Shown piece by piece: positions 1-11,847 of a stretch of DNA of 64,000 nucleotides (its first letter is position 1; each line of letters starts with the position of its first letter). The notes beneath the pieces were generated by a model. It had not been told where the DNA came from and made no database searches. It was given only the letters and a program-made list of their open reading frames with translations. The translations under genes were made by a program, and so were the position numbers. The stretch comes from Bombus terrestris (taxonomy: Eukaryota > Arthropoda > Insecta > Hymenoptera > Apidae), in NCBI RefSeq assembly GCF_910591885.1, contig NC_063279.1, positions 2,914,001 to 2,978,000 on the forward strand. The letters run 5' to 3'.

Positions 1-78
1 TTCTGATCCTACCTCTAAATACAGAAATAACAACACCTGCATCTAAATTAATTAATATGTAAATACCCTAACAAATAC
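1..78 (+). repeat. possible 3'-end relic of a jockey-type LINE
   Basis: The stretch ending TGTAAATACCCTAACAAATA resembles the last bases of the LINE 3' end at 19.7 kb (minus strand), TGTAAATATTCTAACAAATA. The left part runs off the window. No poly-A tail follows, so this is either an old fragment or chance similarity between AT-rich sequences. Confidence 0.22.
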
Positions 79-1368
79 AATGTAAGTACTTCTCGTAGCC
101 AGCGTGCATCACAAGTGACATTCTCAACCAATGTAATTCCCGTTCAGCTGAAAAGAGGGAAAGGAACCGTGCAATTTTAAAATAGCCTCATAAATAAACT
201 CCTAATCATCGATTCTCCTCATTTACGCTCATCAACGTCTCCTTCTATAAACTGCCCCGTCCATGACCCATCTCTAAACGTAGGCCTGCAAGATCTTTAA
301 GGCCGATCCATTTGCAGCACCCTCTCTTCCCCTTCTTCACGTATTCGTTCGATCCAGCATTCATCGTAAGGACGAATCATTCGATTCATATACACACATG
401 GAACTGCGGCAAGATACGAAAAGGCATTCCGATCAGGCAGCTAGACGACGATTCCCTGCGCCTCTCTCTTTCTCTCTCTCTCTTGCTCTCTCTCTTTTCC
501 ACATACATACTCTTTCCCCAGTGAACGGTGACCTCGCGTTTCGCCTGCTGTTCGACGACCTATATAAGGTATCGATCGGCCGTCACTGCTCGTATTTCTT
601 TGCTTCCTTTATTCCCTATTTCCCTATCCCTGACATTGCTATTAGACTATCTCCGTTGCTACGTATCCAGCCCTGACGTTGCGTCACCGTCGTGACTTTA
701 TAGATTTCATTTCTTACCGGATCCATTCCACTCTTTCTTCTTGCCCTGCCTGCTTTATTCCTCGTTGTATCCGGGCCAAATTTCCTCTCCTTTCTCAAGC
801 CCCTACCACCATCACGCGTCCTTCATCGACTTCTTTGTTTCACTGACGCTACGCCGTATCGTATGAAAATTTCGATCGTATGAATAATATTACCATCTTA
901 GAATAGAGAGACTATCTTGTATCTCGTCCCTTTTTCTCTACTTTTTGTACTCTCGTTCTCTGCTTTTCCGCTGCTTATCTGGCGCGTAAGCGCGCGCTAC
1001 CCACGACTCGATCGCAACGATCCTGGTGCCGGGTGAACGTCAGATTTCCTGGAATATGCTTCGCTAGGTTTGCGTTACCAGCCAACGACTGATTTGCCTT
1101 GAAAATAACCACCGTTTCGTAACGCTTTGCGCCTCCAAGTTGCTAGATACCGGCTGAACGTTTAACATGTACCGTCACGTTGGCCGATTTTTCGAACGAG
1201 CTTGGAAAATGTCACAGTTGTTCCTTTCTACCTTTGGATCTTTTCTTTGTATCTTTGGAATTTTCCTTTGAAATAGCTTGCTTTCGAATCTGGAGTCGTC
1301 CCGAGTGATTTCTTCGGAATACGTTTGGAACAGCAATCTTCGAGTCAGATATAATCTGTACGTGATAA
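79..1368. other. non-coding stretch with possible promoter-like cluster
   Basis: No gene recognised. A CT-rich (GAGA-type) tract occupies about 463-503. A TATATAAG box lies at 561-568, and an inverted CRE-type site TGACGTTGCGTCA at 674-686. A GC-rich patch sits at about 980-1030. These motifs could mark a promoter, but there is no open frame, splice pattern or transcript evidence behind them. Confidence 0.3.
561..568 (+). promoter_or_regulatory. TATA-like box downstream of a CT/GA tract
   Basis: TATATAAG lies about 60 bp after a dense TC repeat. A TCACT initiator-like pentamer at 583-587 is only about 22-24 bp downstream, slightly short of the usual spacing. Motif-level evidence only. Confidence 0.18.
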
Positions 1369-1370
1369 TA

Positions 1371-1581
1371 TTAGGTTGTCCGAAAAGTTTCTTTCGCCTC
1401 ATAAGGTGATAACAGATGAACAACAATTTCTGTTTTATATTATTTTATTGAATTAGATGATCCGTTTCGTTCTATTTCCATTATTATGTTCGTGCATAAT
1501 TCAATAAACCAATATAAAACAAAAAACATCGCGCGTCTATTATTTCCTTATAAAACGAAAGAAACTTTTCCGACAACCTAA
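1371..1581. mobile_element. mariner-type MITE, subfamily A, 211 bp
   Basis: The left end TTAGGTTGTCCGAAAAGTTT is mirrored at the right end as an inverted copy ending CGACAACCTAA. TA dinucleotides flank the element at 1369-1370 and 1582-1583, the target duplication of Tc1/mariner transposons. The interior is AT-rich and encodes no transposase, so it is non-autonomous. Related copies start at 20219, 21888 and 25826. No autonomous partner is present in the window. Confidence 0.88.
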
Positions 1582-1583
1582 TA

Positions 1584-1890
1584 GTTTTATGGGAAATGTT
1601 GGGTAATATCGAACTAACTGGTTTAATTCGTTTTCTCACTTTCTCCACGAGGAAGGTAAAAGGTTACGGGATTTTGAACGAACTCTGCGTATTTTACGGG
1701 CGGATAATAGATTTATATAGATTTTTCGAATCTCTATATTTGCATATTTCAAAGAAATATAAAATGTTAGAGAAATGTAGGTGGATATCATTAATGCTGA
1801 GGAAGATACAATGTCTTCCTTAGGAAAAATAATTTAGCGATTATAGAGAAGCGATCCTTTTGACACTGCAGCATGGACGCAACGTCAGAA
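1584..1890. other. AT-rich non-coding stretch
   Basis: No gene, repeat or motif beyond background was seen. Confidence 0.5.
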
Positions 1891-1902
1891 AAGGACAGAT
1901 TT

Positions 1903-2138
1903 TTTCTATTATTTAACTTTACAATTTGTCCAGCTGGACATTTGGTAAATTTTTCTAACTTAATTGCCAAATAACATGCGGATGGCTACCCCCAGTTGGA
2001 TACCATCTTCGAGTTTGACTAATTTATTTCTTCAGCGAGTTTAATGAGATATTTTCTTTTTAATCTTCTTTCTATGAGATATTTGCTCGCTTCAGCAGCC
2101 AGCTGGTTTGGACGTGTTTCTTTGCTTGTATTTTTATT
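1903..2138 (-). mobile_element. 5'-truncated LINE, family P copy 1
   Basis: A minus-strand insertion with its A-rich 3' tail at the left (about 1903-1918). It is flanked by a 12-bp target-site duplication with one mismatch (AAGGACAGATTT at 1891-1902, AAGGACAAATTT at 2139-2150). Near its 3' end it carries the perfect palindrome TGTCCAGCTGGACA (1927-1940). It shares its 3' region with copies at 3069, 5207, 9832, 11848, 16990 and 28191. This is the longest coding remnant of the family in the window. Confidence 0.75.
2019..2138 (-). pseudogene. C-terminal fragment of a LINE ORF (family P)
   Basis: Read on the minus strand from the truncation point, 39 codons stay open to a TAG at 2019-2021. The frame includes the stretch NQLAAEASKYLIERRLK and ends in LAEEIN. 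The corresponding frame in the copy at 3205-3266 ends in DLAKGIK and in the copy at 9832 ends in DLTKEIK, each followed by TAG. This shared C-terminus supports a coding origin. I do not recognise the clade. It is non-functional because everything upstream is missing. Confidence 0.55.
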
Positions 2139-2150
2139 AAGGACAAATTT

Positions 2151-3056
2151 AACGAGATTTTAGAATTCAATGAGGTAAGCATCGCTTAGAAAACATCGTA
2201 AGTGTCGCGGCTACGACGAGAGTTGCTTTATGAATTACGTTGCAAAGAGAAACAAGCGTATTAATAGTAATTGAATTTTCTCATTATCAAGTGTCTTTGC
2301 GTGGGGCTGGTAAAGTAATAGCGGAGCCCTTCTTTCTTTCAAACGGAGGAAGAATCCTCGCGATCGATGTAACTAATTCTTTTAAAAAAGGAAATCGCGT
2401 TTCCAGTGAAAATATCCTTGGTACGTCTCCTCAATTTATGTAATTCCTCATTAACTTAATAAGGATGTTTCAATTAAAAAGAGACCACCGCCCCTTTACT
2501 TTCCACTCGGTTGATAAAAGTACGAAAAACCTGATGAACTTAAGCCATTATATTTTTTAATCGCTTTAACCTTTGAGGGGGAGACGCCGCGCGGATGTTT
2601 CTTTCGGGGTTAGTTTTAATTTTACGGCGAGTTGAAATCATGCCAAAGCTCCTTACTAATGAACAACCTTTTAAACGTACTAATCACCGATAATTAAGCA
2701 ATTATACGAGTTCTGTGTGAAAATAATCACGGCAGCCCGGCTAACGACTAGACGTTGCGATTCAACCGCGGCAACGGACGTCATTAATTAAATTTTTACA
2801 GATTCCCCTATGCTTTGCCGCTTCTTCTTGGAACGTTTCTTCAAAGAATCACGGCATTTTTCAAGCGAAATTTCGTTTGAACAGCAACGTTCGAGGCGTG
2901 TCACCTGCGAGTGACAAATTTAATAAATCTTATAAATAGGAGGCAAACGTTTCTCATAAAGAGACGTTTGACGCGTTACACGGTAAAATTCAAAGTTTGC
3001 AGCGTGTGAAACTTTTTAAAAATACACGAAAGCGAGTATTACGAAAGGTTATGGCT
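2151..3056. other. non-coding stretch, nothing specific
   Basis: No gene seen. Around 2695-2800 a mixed GC/AT stretch contains paired homeodomain-like cores (CCGATAATTAAGCAATTA) and could be regulatory, but nothing more can be said from sequence alone. Confidence 0.4.
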
Positions 3057-3068
3057 GTATGATAATTT

Positions 3069-3266
3069 TTCTTTCCTTTTCTTTATTATTTAATTTGTAC
3101 CTTACGATTTGTCCAGCTGAACATTTGGTAAATTTTTCTAACTTAATTGCTAAATAACACGCGGATGGCTAGCCTCAGCGGGATACCATCTTCTTCGAGT
3201 TTGACTATTTTATTCCTTTAGCGAGGTCAATGGGGTGTTCTCCTTTTGATCTTCTTTCTACGAGAG
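3069..3266 (-). mobile_element. 5'-truncated LINE, family P copy 2, with perfect TSD
   Basis: A minus-strand insertion bounded by an exact 12-bp direct repeat, GTATGATAATTT, at 3057-3068 and 3267-3278, which fixes both ends. The A-rich tail is at the left. The palindrome is slightly mutated (3110-3123, TGTCCAGCTGAACA). Interior blocks match copies 1, 4 and 6. The perfect duplication and moderate divergence suggest a fairly recent insertion produced by target-primed reverse transcription. Confidence 0.85.
3205..3266 (-). pseudogene. C-terminal LINE ORF fragment (family P copy 2)
   Basis: About 20 minus-strand codons run from the 5' truncation to a TAG at 3205-3207, including ERRSKGEHPIDLAKGIK. 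They align with the C-terminal codons of the fragment at 2019-2138. Dead remnant. Confidence 0.5.
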
Positions 3267-3278
3267 GTATGATAATTT

Positions 3279-4152
3279 GATAAAATTTTCATAAACGTTT
3301 AACGTAATTTTGATATAATATTGAATTTAGATTTAATCGATAATTAATTCGTGATTTGAAAGCATATAATTCGCTGGTAACGATCATAAATTGTCGTTTG
3401 CCAGCATGTTCTTTAGATTAAAAACCGTCGCTCGATGTCTCCGACAGAGTCCGGAAATTTCAAGGGGAAAGTTTCTCATTGTGCGCGCACAATGTCGCGT
3501 TTATCGATTCAGGAAGCGAGCCGCCACTTCGTCCGACTAAAACTGGAATTTAAATATTCATTCTTGTCGCGACACGTACCAAACGGGTACCACTTTCATT
3601 TTCCTTCGCCGACTGCTTCAAACTCACGTACTATTCTTCTCGGAAATTTCACTCCAATCTGATCCGCATATTTATCGTTCGATATGGCAATAAAAATAAC
3701 GAGACGAGAAGTAGTAAAAGAACGATGTGCTTCGAAATTGGAACATTTAAAATTTCATATCGACCGTCTGTAGGTTCCATTATATTCCACAAAGAATATC
3801 GGCAACGTGGCCACGAAAAATACATCGCTTATTACGCTTCAACGATGCCAATGGTGAAAATAGAAGCAGTCGAATCTTATAATTTGTCCGTGTCTTTCCT
3901 TAGTATCTTTTCCACTTTGTTTCTCTTTGGTTTGCCAGAGTAATGGCCCCGATTGTTTCCGTCACATCATCGTTAAATCTGCGATAGTAATTGTTTCATT
4001 TTTCGGTTATATATTTCTGCTTGAGTTATGTGAAAACACGTTTAAACGATTAAATCTGCAGCGGAACGATATACGGCAGTTGGATCGCTTTAATTTATGT
4101 AAATCCAAATAAAATGAAATTATATTTATCGCGCCGTTTGTTAATCGATGCA
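3279..4152. other. non-coding stretch, nothing specific
   Basis: No gene supported. Several short open frames (up to 75 codons) overlap here without recognisable motifs and are what chance would give. Confidence 0.45.
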
Positions 4153-4383
4153 CACTATTCGTTTGCAGATATCTCGCACGAATGTCAGTAACAAATGAAA
4201 CGATATTAAAAATGAGTCTGTATGCATAGATTCGTATAAACGTCGATATCAAACGATCCTCTTTTCTTTCTTGTTTCCTTTTCTATTTTTACTTGTAAAT
4301 TATAAAAATTCCGGTAAATTCGCACGCGTGACTTTTCTTAATAATATTTTACTTTCGATTAGTAGGATATTTTCTTTAGCTTT
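4153..4383 (+). repeat. source copy of a 231-bp direct duplication
   Basis: This segment recurs at 5240-5466 in the same orientation. The outer parts are nearly identical, including the stretch starting CACTATTCGTTTGCAGATAT. A replaced block of about 25 bp lies near 4312-4340. Because the second copy interrupts a LINE, this one is probably the donor. Confidence 0.8.
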
Positions 4384-5194
4384 CGATACGATGTAATTGC
4401 ACGCTGGAATATTTGAAAATTAAACGAAACTATAAATGAATTTCTTCGGTGTGGAATAGTTTTTCGGGAAATGGCCGAGCTGCATCCCATGGCGCATTGG
4501 CGTTTGTGGCTTACCTAATATGGCATTGCCTGTTTCGTATGCAAGGTGCAACGATGTTAATTCCGCTACTATATGCATTGCATGTATTATGGTCAAAAGC
4601 CGTGTCTAAAGCTTCTAATTTCTCTTCGAGACAGTGCACGATATTCGCCAACAGACAAATAAATAACACTTTTTATCGCGCCTATTCTTGTAATTCGTCT
4701 GAAATAATACGTCGAATATACTATAGATTTCTAGCAAACGTCTAAAAAAAAAAAAAAAAAAACATTAAGTACATGATCTGCTTTAAAAACTAATTCAAAA
4801 TAAATATGTTTCTACGTATCTGTTTAGTTTAATTCATTAAGAAAACTCCTATTCATATATTTGGTTTTCTTTCTTCTAATCCGATCGTGTATATTTGTTA
4901 ATGACAGTTTAGAAACACTTGAACCACCTGTTATCAGTTACAAGATCTTAATACACTTTTAATCCATTAAATATCACCAGAGACTTCTCGCACAATTAAA
5001 TTAACACGCGTTACACGAGTATATCTCAGATATGCTCAATATCAAATGTACAATTTCACACAATAGTTGCACAAGTACGTTTTATAGATCGTAAGATAGC
5101 TCGCTGTTGTATTTGATGCTATTAATTTACGCGCTGCTGTTTGCAACTTATGAAATTGTAGACATTTTGTATATAATAGAATCCTACGAGCTAC
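4384..5194. other. AT-rich non-coding stretch with poly-A tract
   Basis: A frame of 98 codons at 4449-4745 resembles no family and ends just before a 19-base A run (about 4743-4761). The A run could be the tail of an unrecognised retroelement or retrocopy, but no target duplication was found. Confidence 0.35.
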
Positions 5195-5206
5195 AGCTCG
5201 CAACTT

Positions 5207-5572
5207 CTCGAAGATGATGTCCCGCTAGGGGTAGTCATCCACTATTCGTTTGCAGATATCTCGCACGAATGTCAGTAACAAATGAAACGATATTAAAAAT
5301 GAGTCTGTATGCATAGATTTGTATAAACGTCGATATTAAACGATCCTCTTTTCTTTCTTGCTTCCTTTTTTTTTTTTACTGGTAAATTATAAAAATTTTT
5401 TCTTCTCTTTAAGACTTTTCTTAATAATATTTTTCTTTCGATTAGTAGGATATTTTCTTTAGCTTTATTTAGCAATTTTATTTAGCAGATATTTTATTTA
5501 GCAATTAAGTTCGAAAAATTGACCAAATGTCCAGCGGGACAAATTGTAAAGTACAAATGAAATAAAAAAAAT
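5207..5572 (+). mobile_element. LINE family P copy 3, interrupted by a duplicated patch
   Basis: Plus-strand copy. It opens with the family sequence GATGATGTCCCGCTAGGGG and resumes at about 5467 with ATTTAGCAATTAAG. It then runs through the palindrome region (TGTCCAGCGGGACA, about 5528-5541) to an A-rich tail. Flanking sequences AGCTCGCAACTT (5195-5206) and AGCTCGTAATTT (5573-5584) match at 10 of 12 positions and are a likely target duplication. The middle, 5240-5466, is foreign to the element. Confidence 0.7.
5240..5466 (+). repeat. 227-bp patch copied from 4153-4383
   Basis: A direct duplicate of upstream DNA lying inside the LINE copy, between GTAGTCATCC and the resumed LINE sequence. Immediately after it the motif TTTATTTAGCA occurs three times in slightly varied form (about 5464-5508), typical of slippage at a repair junction. 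It looks like templated filler at a break; a rearrangement of different order is possible. Confidence 0.7.
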
Positions 5573-5584
5573 AGCTCGTAATTT

Positions 5585-6489
5585 GAGAGGCCTCAATTTC
5601 GTTTAATTTCATCGTAATGGATTAGCTGTACGACTCTTGCTAAATAAATTTCCTTGCTTCGTGACAAAAAAAAAAAAAAAAGAAAAAAACAAAAGAAGGA
5701 GGAAAAAGGAAACATAGTAAGAAAATAGGAGAAATTGTTTGACACAACGTTTAGTTGGTTTCGTTGGAAAATAATAGAGCGGAATCGAGAACGAGGGAAC
5801 AGCGATTGGAGATACGGTAACGAAATGTAATTGGCAAGTCTTAATTAAAATAATGGCGTCGCGACGCGAATCCGGTAAACCGGGACGAGAAACATGGCGG
5901 CTAATTCGTGCTATGCAGTATCCACTCTGCAAATTGCCCGTGTAAAATTAAATAAAGCAAACGGGGGCGGCGACCCCCGTGACGATCCGGTCGAAATGAA
6001 TTTTTTCGTCGCTCTTCAAAGGATCTACCACGGCCCGTCGAAATTTCGCCCCGACAAGGATACAACGAATTAAATTACGCGAAACTCGTGTGTTACGGAT
6101 ACGCGGCGAGGGTTTGGTGTTCGTTTGGCGGTTCAAAATCTTGCGTCTCTAAATTTCGCTCAAATGCATAGAAAATTGTACGTCTTTAAATCTGTACAAA
6201 TGGATAAAAATCTAACAGTGATTTAGATATCGTTCGTCAAACGTGGACAAAATATTCTTCGAATATGAGTGTTGGGAATTATCGACCAAAGAGCAACCGG
6301 TCAGGTCAAACCGATCGGTCGATATCGCGTACATCGCGATGACTTAACGCTCAAGGTGGAAGAAGTTTATTAGATCGAGTGTTAGAGTAATCCAGCACTG
6401 TATTTGCACTTGTTGTGTAAACGTATAGTGTGATGTTATGGACGGCAGTGGAGAGAGATCTTGTTGGGAGTGAAGTATTTCACTCCTAT
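5585..6489. other. non-coding stretch with mixed composition
   Basis: An A-rich tract lies at about 5664-5700. From about 5840 to 6140 the composition is GC-richer (AAACGGGGGCGGCGACCCCC near 5958). No open frame longer than 107 codons and no recognisable protein. The GC-rich part may be conserved non-coding DNA. Confidence 0.35.
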
Positions 6490-6749
6490 ATGATTATAAA
6501 GCAGCATTTACGATTATTTTCTAAGCTGCGTTTATAATAATATTCGTAGATTACCTCCCAAAGATATGGATGCAAATACAGTGCACGGTTAGATGCAAGA
6601 TTTGTTCTCATTCTTTTTCTATTGATGTTCTAATAAGAATGTTTAATTGCTCAATGGGGCACTTTTTATTTCAAAGTAATCTTCTATTTATCGATTATAT
6701 TCAGAATGCCCTAATTTTCATTCAATTTTTACAATTGTAAGAAGTTCAA
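6490..6749 (+). repeat. left member of a 24-kb-spaced inverted repeat
   Basis: This 260-bp block reappears as its reverse complement at 31053-31317, with many substitutions and small indels. An example is TTTGTTCTCATTCTTTTTCT here against its complement near 31190-31210. There are no clear terminal inverted repeats or coding potential. It probably belongs to an interspersed repeat family of unknown class. Confidence 0.75.
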
Positions 6750-9553
6750 AGAAAGAAGTTCAGTCAAAGTGTTTTAAATATATTTTTCTATTATACATTC
6801 ATCCACGCATGTTCTCTCTCTGTCTATTACGAGATAAAACCTTAACATGCTTAAAGTTGATCTCATTTCTCGTGATAATTACGACAATTGTTGTCATCTG
6901 CAGCTATAGATGTTCTCGTTGATCTGTTTATTTTTATAAGTTCGGCACGACCTTTGGCGAAACGCAGTGTACATTCTACGATAAAACATGGTCGAGTGTC
7001 GCGCGGAAAGGGGGTTGATGAGGATACGACGAGTGCAAGGACTTGAAACTTTACGGCGGGAACTTTAAACAAATCGAAGATTTGGCGAATCTCGACGGGA
7101 AAGGACGACGAAACGAGAGTTTCGAGGGTCCGCGACGAGCGAAAAATCTCAACGAGCGACAAATCTCGACGAGTTGTTTCCAAGAATTTCTCCGAACGTA
7201 GGTCGAACTTAAACGAGCTTCTCGATTGGCACGACGAATATAAATAACAATAAAATTTCCTCAGAAATCGCGGTTTCCCTACGAAATCCTTTAACGTAGG
7301 CTGCTAACAAATTCGAATGCTTTCGAACGACGATCACGTTGATTTCTTCGGCCGTTCGATTTTATTGATTTTACGATCGTTTCGGCGAACGATTTGTCGG
7401 AAACAAACAAACAAAGGATCTATCAGAAGTTGTCCAGCGATCGAATCTTTGTCCTCGAGGATTTCCGGAGTTCTCAATTTTTGATAATTCGACGAGAGAC
7501 GGTTCCGTTTTTCTGATTTTTCCGAGGAGCAAGTAACGACGAAAACCATAATCCTTAAAGACAGAATTCCTTCATGTAAATTGCAAACGAAGCGTTTACG
7601 TACTATGAAATTTTGATCACGCGCGTAAGAATCGCGAGAACTGTTTACATCGTCCAATTATCCCAATAATTTCGTTATATCCGATAACTTTTATTTCATT
7701 CTTTTACGAAACTTTATTTCCGTTTACGTAGCGCGGTTACGGTTAGTTTCATTGTTAACTTTTATCTCTGACCTTTTCCCTGCTATTCGGCTCTCCGTTG
7801 AAAATTTATCTTGTCAAATTACAGCTCCAGAACTCTATTCCATCAGGCTGTAAAGTAGCACGCTTTATCAAGAGTGTATGACAAAGACGTTTTCTCGTCG
7901 ACTGCACTCTTAAGGTATAATTCGGGGTAACATGTCTTTAATCACTCGTCGTTAGAATGCGTTTCGAGGCATGCGTTCCGCCCATTGTGGAATTAGCGTC
8001 GCTAAATTTTCTCCCATAAAGTTCAATTTTAGCCTTAATCGAGTTTCGTCTTCGCCACTTGTCGTCCTTTTAATGCAATCGAGTCCCGCCAATCCGTATA
8101 ATTCCGCCAGCAATTTACAGAAATTCCGTTTCTTTCTATCTCTGCGCGTTTCTATATCTTGTCATTAGAGCGTCATTATACTCTAATAATAAAATTATTC
8201 CAATCGATATTCCGTACGGGTGTTGTAATACGTATACAGATAATTCGTCGCGTTGATATTCAATTTCACGTGTTGGCGACAATTTTCTGCGATGAAAATT
8301 GAATACGTTATTGCGACCTCGTTTCGACTCCGCGAAATACGATTCTCAACATTACGAATTCGGTTACGCGTTACACTCTATTTACAATCAAGCGGAATCG
8401 CATACGCGTGGTATAAAAAATGTTATAAAATAACAAACAGTCTGCGAACGTATCGAATTCCATCTTTCCGTGACTACATTTTATTCGGAAATTATAGTCT
8501 TATTTTATTCTATTTTACTTTGTTCCAGTGTTCGTACATTGAGTGTTTGGTAATTATTATTATTAAAAAGACGGCAAACGCGTTGAAAACCGTAGGAAAA
8601 GTTTCTTCTAATTTACGACGAAAGATTTAATAGAAATAATCGATGTGAAAAGTTGGAAGGAAAATCGCGTTCTATACAAGGCCGACCATCGTAATAAATA
8701 TTCAACGGCCAGGTTAAAAATAATCTTGACACGAGATTTTAAATTACGAACGCTTTATTTTCTCCAATAAAGCTCGAGGGACTTTATTTTGTACGGAACG
8801 ACGGCGGAAGGTAGAACCGCACGTTTCCTTGTACACACCGCAAGAATTTCTTTTTCGCGCTTGTATCGGTTACCAATCACTAAAGGGGTGCATGAAAAAT
8901 TGCAGTCGACCTGACCGTCCCCTCTGGAAATTTTATAAAGTTGTACGCTGTGCATTATGCCTTGCTAGTGGCACGCGATGGAATCGTTCTTCAAGAGAAA
9001 ATTACGCGACAGTTAACGCGTCCACTATCACGGTTTTATAGCCCGTGTGTAACCGTCTTGATTACGTGGACCGATCAAGATGAAGTCTTATCGAATAATA
9101 GGAGAGCCAACGAATAAACCGACCGACACCTCGTAATTTATACGAGAAACGTGGTTTTATAATTCCAGCCGTCGAGAACGCTGTTAATTCGGCTCGAATG
9201 AAATATGAAGTCGGCTGAAATGCGAATTTATTCTCGTACGAATGTTGTTAACACCGTGATTTATTAGTATACGATACATTATTCTTCTTTACTTTATTCG
9301 TAGCCAGTGGTATCATTTATATTTCCACGTTCGCATGGTTTAGTAGGATTTTATCGAGTCAACGTTAAGCTTTCGTTTTAGGTAATTTTTCTTCGATTAT
9401 TATGCCGTCGAATTAACGTGCTATCGATGTGACATTAATTCTGTTACGGCAAATATTTATATATCTCAATGTCGCTCTTGTTTTAACAGGCGGGAAGACT
9501 CGAGATTTTAGGGAAAAATTTCATGCAACGTTAAGTATTTTCGTATTTCCTTG
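6750..9553. other. 2.8 kb of apparently unique non-coding DNA
   Basis: No gene supported. A CpG-rich patch at 6940-7175 contains a short tandem repeat of 17 bp (CGACGAGCGAAAAATCT at 7133-7149, a near copy at 7150-7166 and a partial third). Open frames up to 125 codons look random. Nothing else stands out. Confidence 0.4.
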
Positions 9554-10183
9554 GAACAATTTAAAGGACGTAAAAAACACATCGGAATTTCTTTATAAAA
9601 GAAGAAGAAACGTAAATCTAAATATCTGATCTATTTACAAAGTATTAGATTCATGATTAGGTATGTAAATCTTCTTTAAAAGTAACAATCCTTAATACTC
9701 TTTAAAAAAAAAAAAAAAAAAAGAAAATATAAAATGTTAAATATTTTCGTATTTCCTTGGAAAGACGATGGAGATTCTGCACGATTGAAGGCTGAGTTTT
9801 AAACTTGATATACTTTGACACGATATTTGTATTAAAAAGAAAACACCCCATCGACCTCACTAAAGAAATAAAATAGTCAAAGTCGAAGATGGTCAGCAAT
9901 GAAGTTAGAAAAATTGACCAAATGTCCAGCTGGACAAGTTGTAAGGTAGAAATTAAATAATAAAAATAAACAATATTTGTAACGCGTGTTAGATCGTGCG
10001 TATTTACTTTGAACAATTTAAAGAACGTAAGAAACACACGTATCGGAATTTCTTTATAAAAGAAGAAGAAACGTAAATCTAAATATCTGATCTATTTACA
10101 AAGTATTAGATATGTAAATCTAAAATTTAACTTTAAAAGTAACAATCTTTGACACTCTTTAAAAAAAAAAAAAAGAAAACGTA
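9554..10183 (+). repeat. direct duplication, period about 457 bp
   Basis: The block 9554-9727 (from GAACAATTTAAAGGACGTAA to a run of A) recurs at 10011-10183 in the same orientation with few differences. Both copies end in an A run followed by GAAAA. A shorter piece (TATTTTCGTATTTCCTTGGA) near 9537 also recurs near 9740. A LINE family P copy lies in the spacer. Confidence 0.75.
9832..9972 (+). mobile_element. 5'-truncated LINE, family P copy 4, with TSD
   Basis: Plus-strand copy of 141 bp with the family palindrome TGTCCAGCTGGACA and an A-rich tail. It is bounded by a 9-bp direct repeat ATATTTGTA at 9823-9831 and 9973-9981. The first codons read LKRKHPIDLTKEIK then TAG, homologous to the end of the ORF fragment at 2019. 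About 40 bp between the ORF end and the palindrome are deleted relative to copy 6. Confidence 0.75.
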
Positions 10184-11837
10184 AACGAGCTTCGAACGTC
10201 GTAAAATCTCACGACGAACATCCGATACGAAACTGTTCATCAACGATGATGTTCGATTGCTAAAGCCTGCGTTTGTTTCCTCAACGGAATTTCCTTCGTC
10301 CCCTGTCAATGGAATATCGCGAAACGCAAACAGCTTTTTATCTCTGGCCGTTTAATTACATAATTCACCCCATCGAACGCGATCTAACCGGCCGCGAAAT
10401 ATTTTACGATCACGAACACTCGGCCGATTTCATACGTTTCTCGATTCGTTGGAAGCTCGCGACCACGCTCGTTGGTTCGTTTACCGGTCACCGAAATTTA
10501 CTGGTGAATCGGCGTCGCGTCGTTGGCGTCATTTAAAAGGACCAGCGCGCCATTGTTAGATGCGAATCGAATTTATATCACGAGGAAAATGTTGCACGAA
10601 ATCGCGACTGATACGCGTTGTTTTTGGTCTAAATTACCTTTTGTGTGTGTAGAAGAGTTTGCACGAAAGAGATATAAATGTCATCGTCATTCTTTTGCAC
10701 TCCACAGAGGCAACAGCTTGTGCTCTAGCAACGCGATATATGGAACGCTTTTGCGCGAAAGAGAATTTAAAAAGATGAAAAGATTATCAAAATTCTGCGC
10801 GTATATCGGATAATGAAAATTACAAAACCGAATCTTCTTACTGTCTTACTTAATCTTGTTACTAGTTGTAATGAATAAAAGATCGCTAAAAATAAATACC
10901 TGTACCTTCGTTCGATACTTTTGTTCGTCTTTTCCTCTTTCGTGCATCTATGTAACTTTTTCAACGATAATGTTGCCACTTTGTGACTATAGAAGACCGT
11001 CTTATCAGAAAATTATATAGCTGTCTGCTCTGTTTGTCTTTTCGTAACTTGATGCCTCTGGAGAGTGTAATGAAAGTAACTACGAAACAGGTATTACCGT
11101 TTCGCCATTTTTGATATCGTTTGACAAAGTTTTCGCGAATTCTATCAGTTTCGATGCAATGGTTAGCGAAGTTTTTGCTGGAAACCGTAGAAGGGTATTG
11201 AGAATTTTGTTGGCCAAGTCTGCGCTTGGTATGCTTTGCGGTGTGCTTTCGGTATATCTTTACGAAAAGTTTGCCTAAAGTTTCGACAACTAGTTCCATA
11301 TTCTTATCCATTTCATATATGCAGAGTACGCGATGCCGTTGGAACATTTTCTAAAATTCTACAGCTTATTACATCTGAAAGAAATTTTTTTTATTTAGTT
11401 ATAACTTTCCTAAATTCAGAAGCAAACGCTGTGAAAAGAAGAACGGGATATTCCTACGAAAAAAATGTCCGTTCTTCTTCCCTCTATTTCTCCTTTGTCG
11501 ATAGCGATACGCTTTCCGAGGAGAAGATAAGCTTCGTTACAACTAACTATTTGAATAACAAACGAAACCTTTGTTGTATTTCCATTTTGGTAATGCAGGA
11601 GATTTAAATGTGGCCGCTGAACGACGAAAACGTGGCACGATTCGAAACGGTTGACGTTAAACGAGTGAAACTGTGAGCGTGGATTGAATTAAGCAAAAAT
11701 AAAACGAAAATGTTGTACCGCACGTGGCACAGCGTCCGCACGGCCACGGCAGCGGCAAAGTGACGATTCGTAAATTAATATTAAACGACCGATACGAAGT
11801 TTTTACATAAATCTGAAAAAGAGGAAAACAAATTTCT
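10184..11837. other. non-coding stretch, nothing specific
   Basis: Two overlapping opposite-strand frames of 128 and 123 codons (10961-11607) have no recognisable motif and are within chance length. A GC-richer segment lies at 10360-10560. No repeat was recognised. Confidence 0.4.
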
Positions 11838-11847
11838 TTGATATTAA

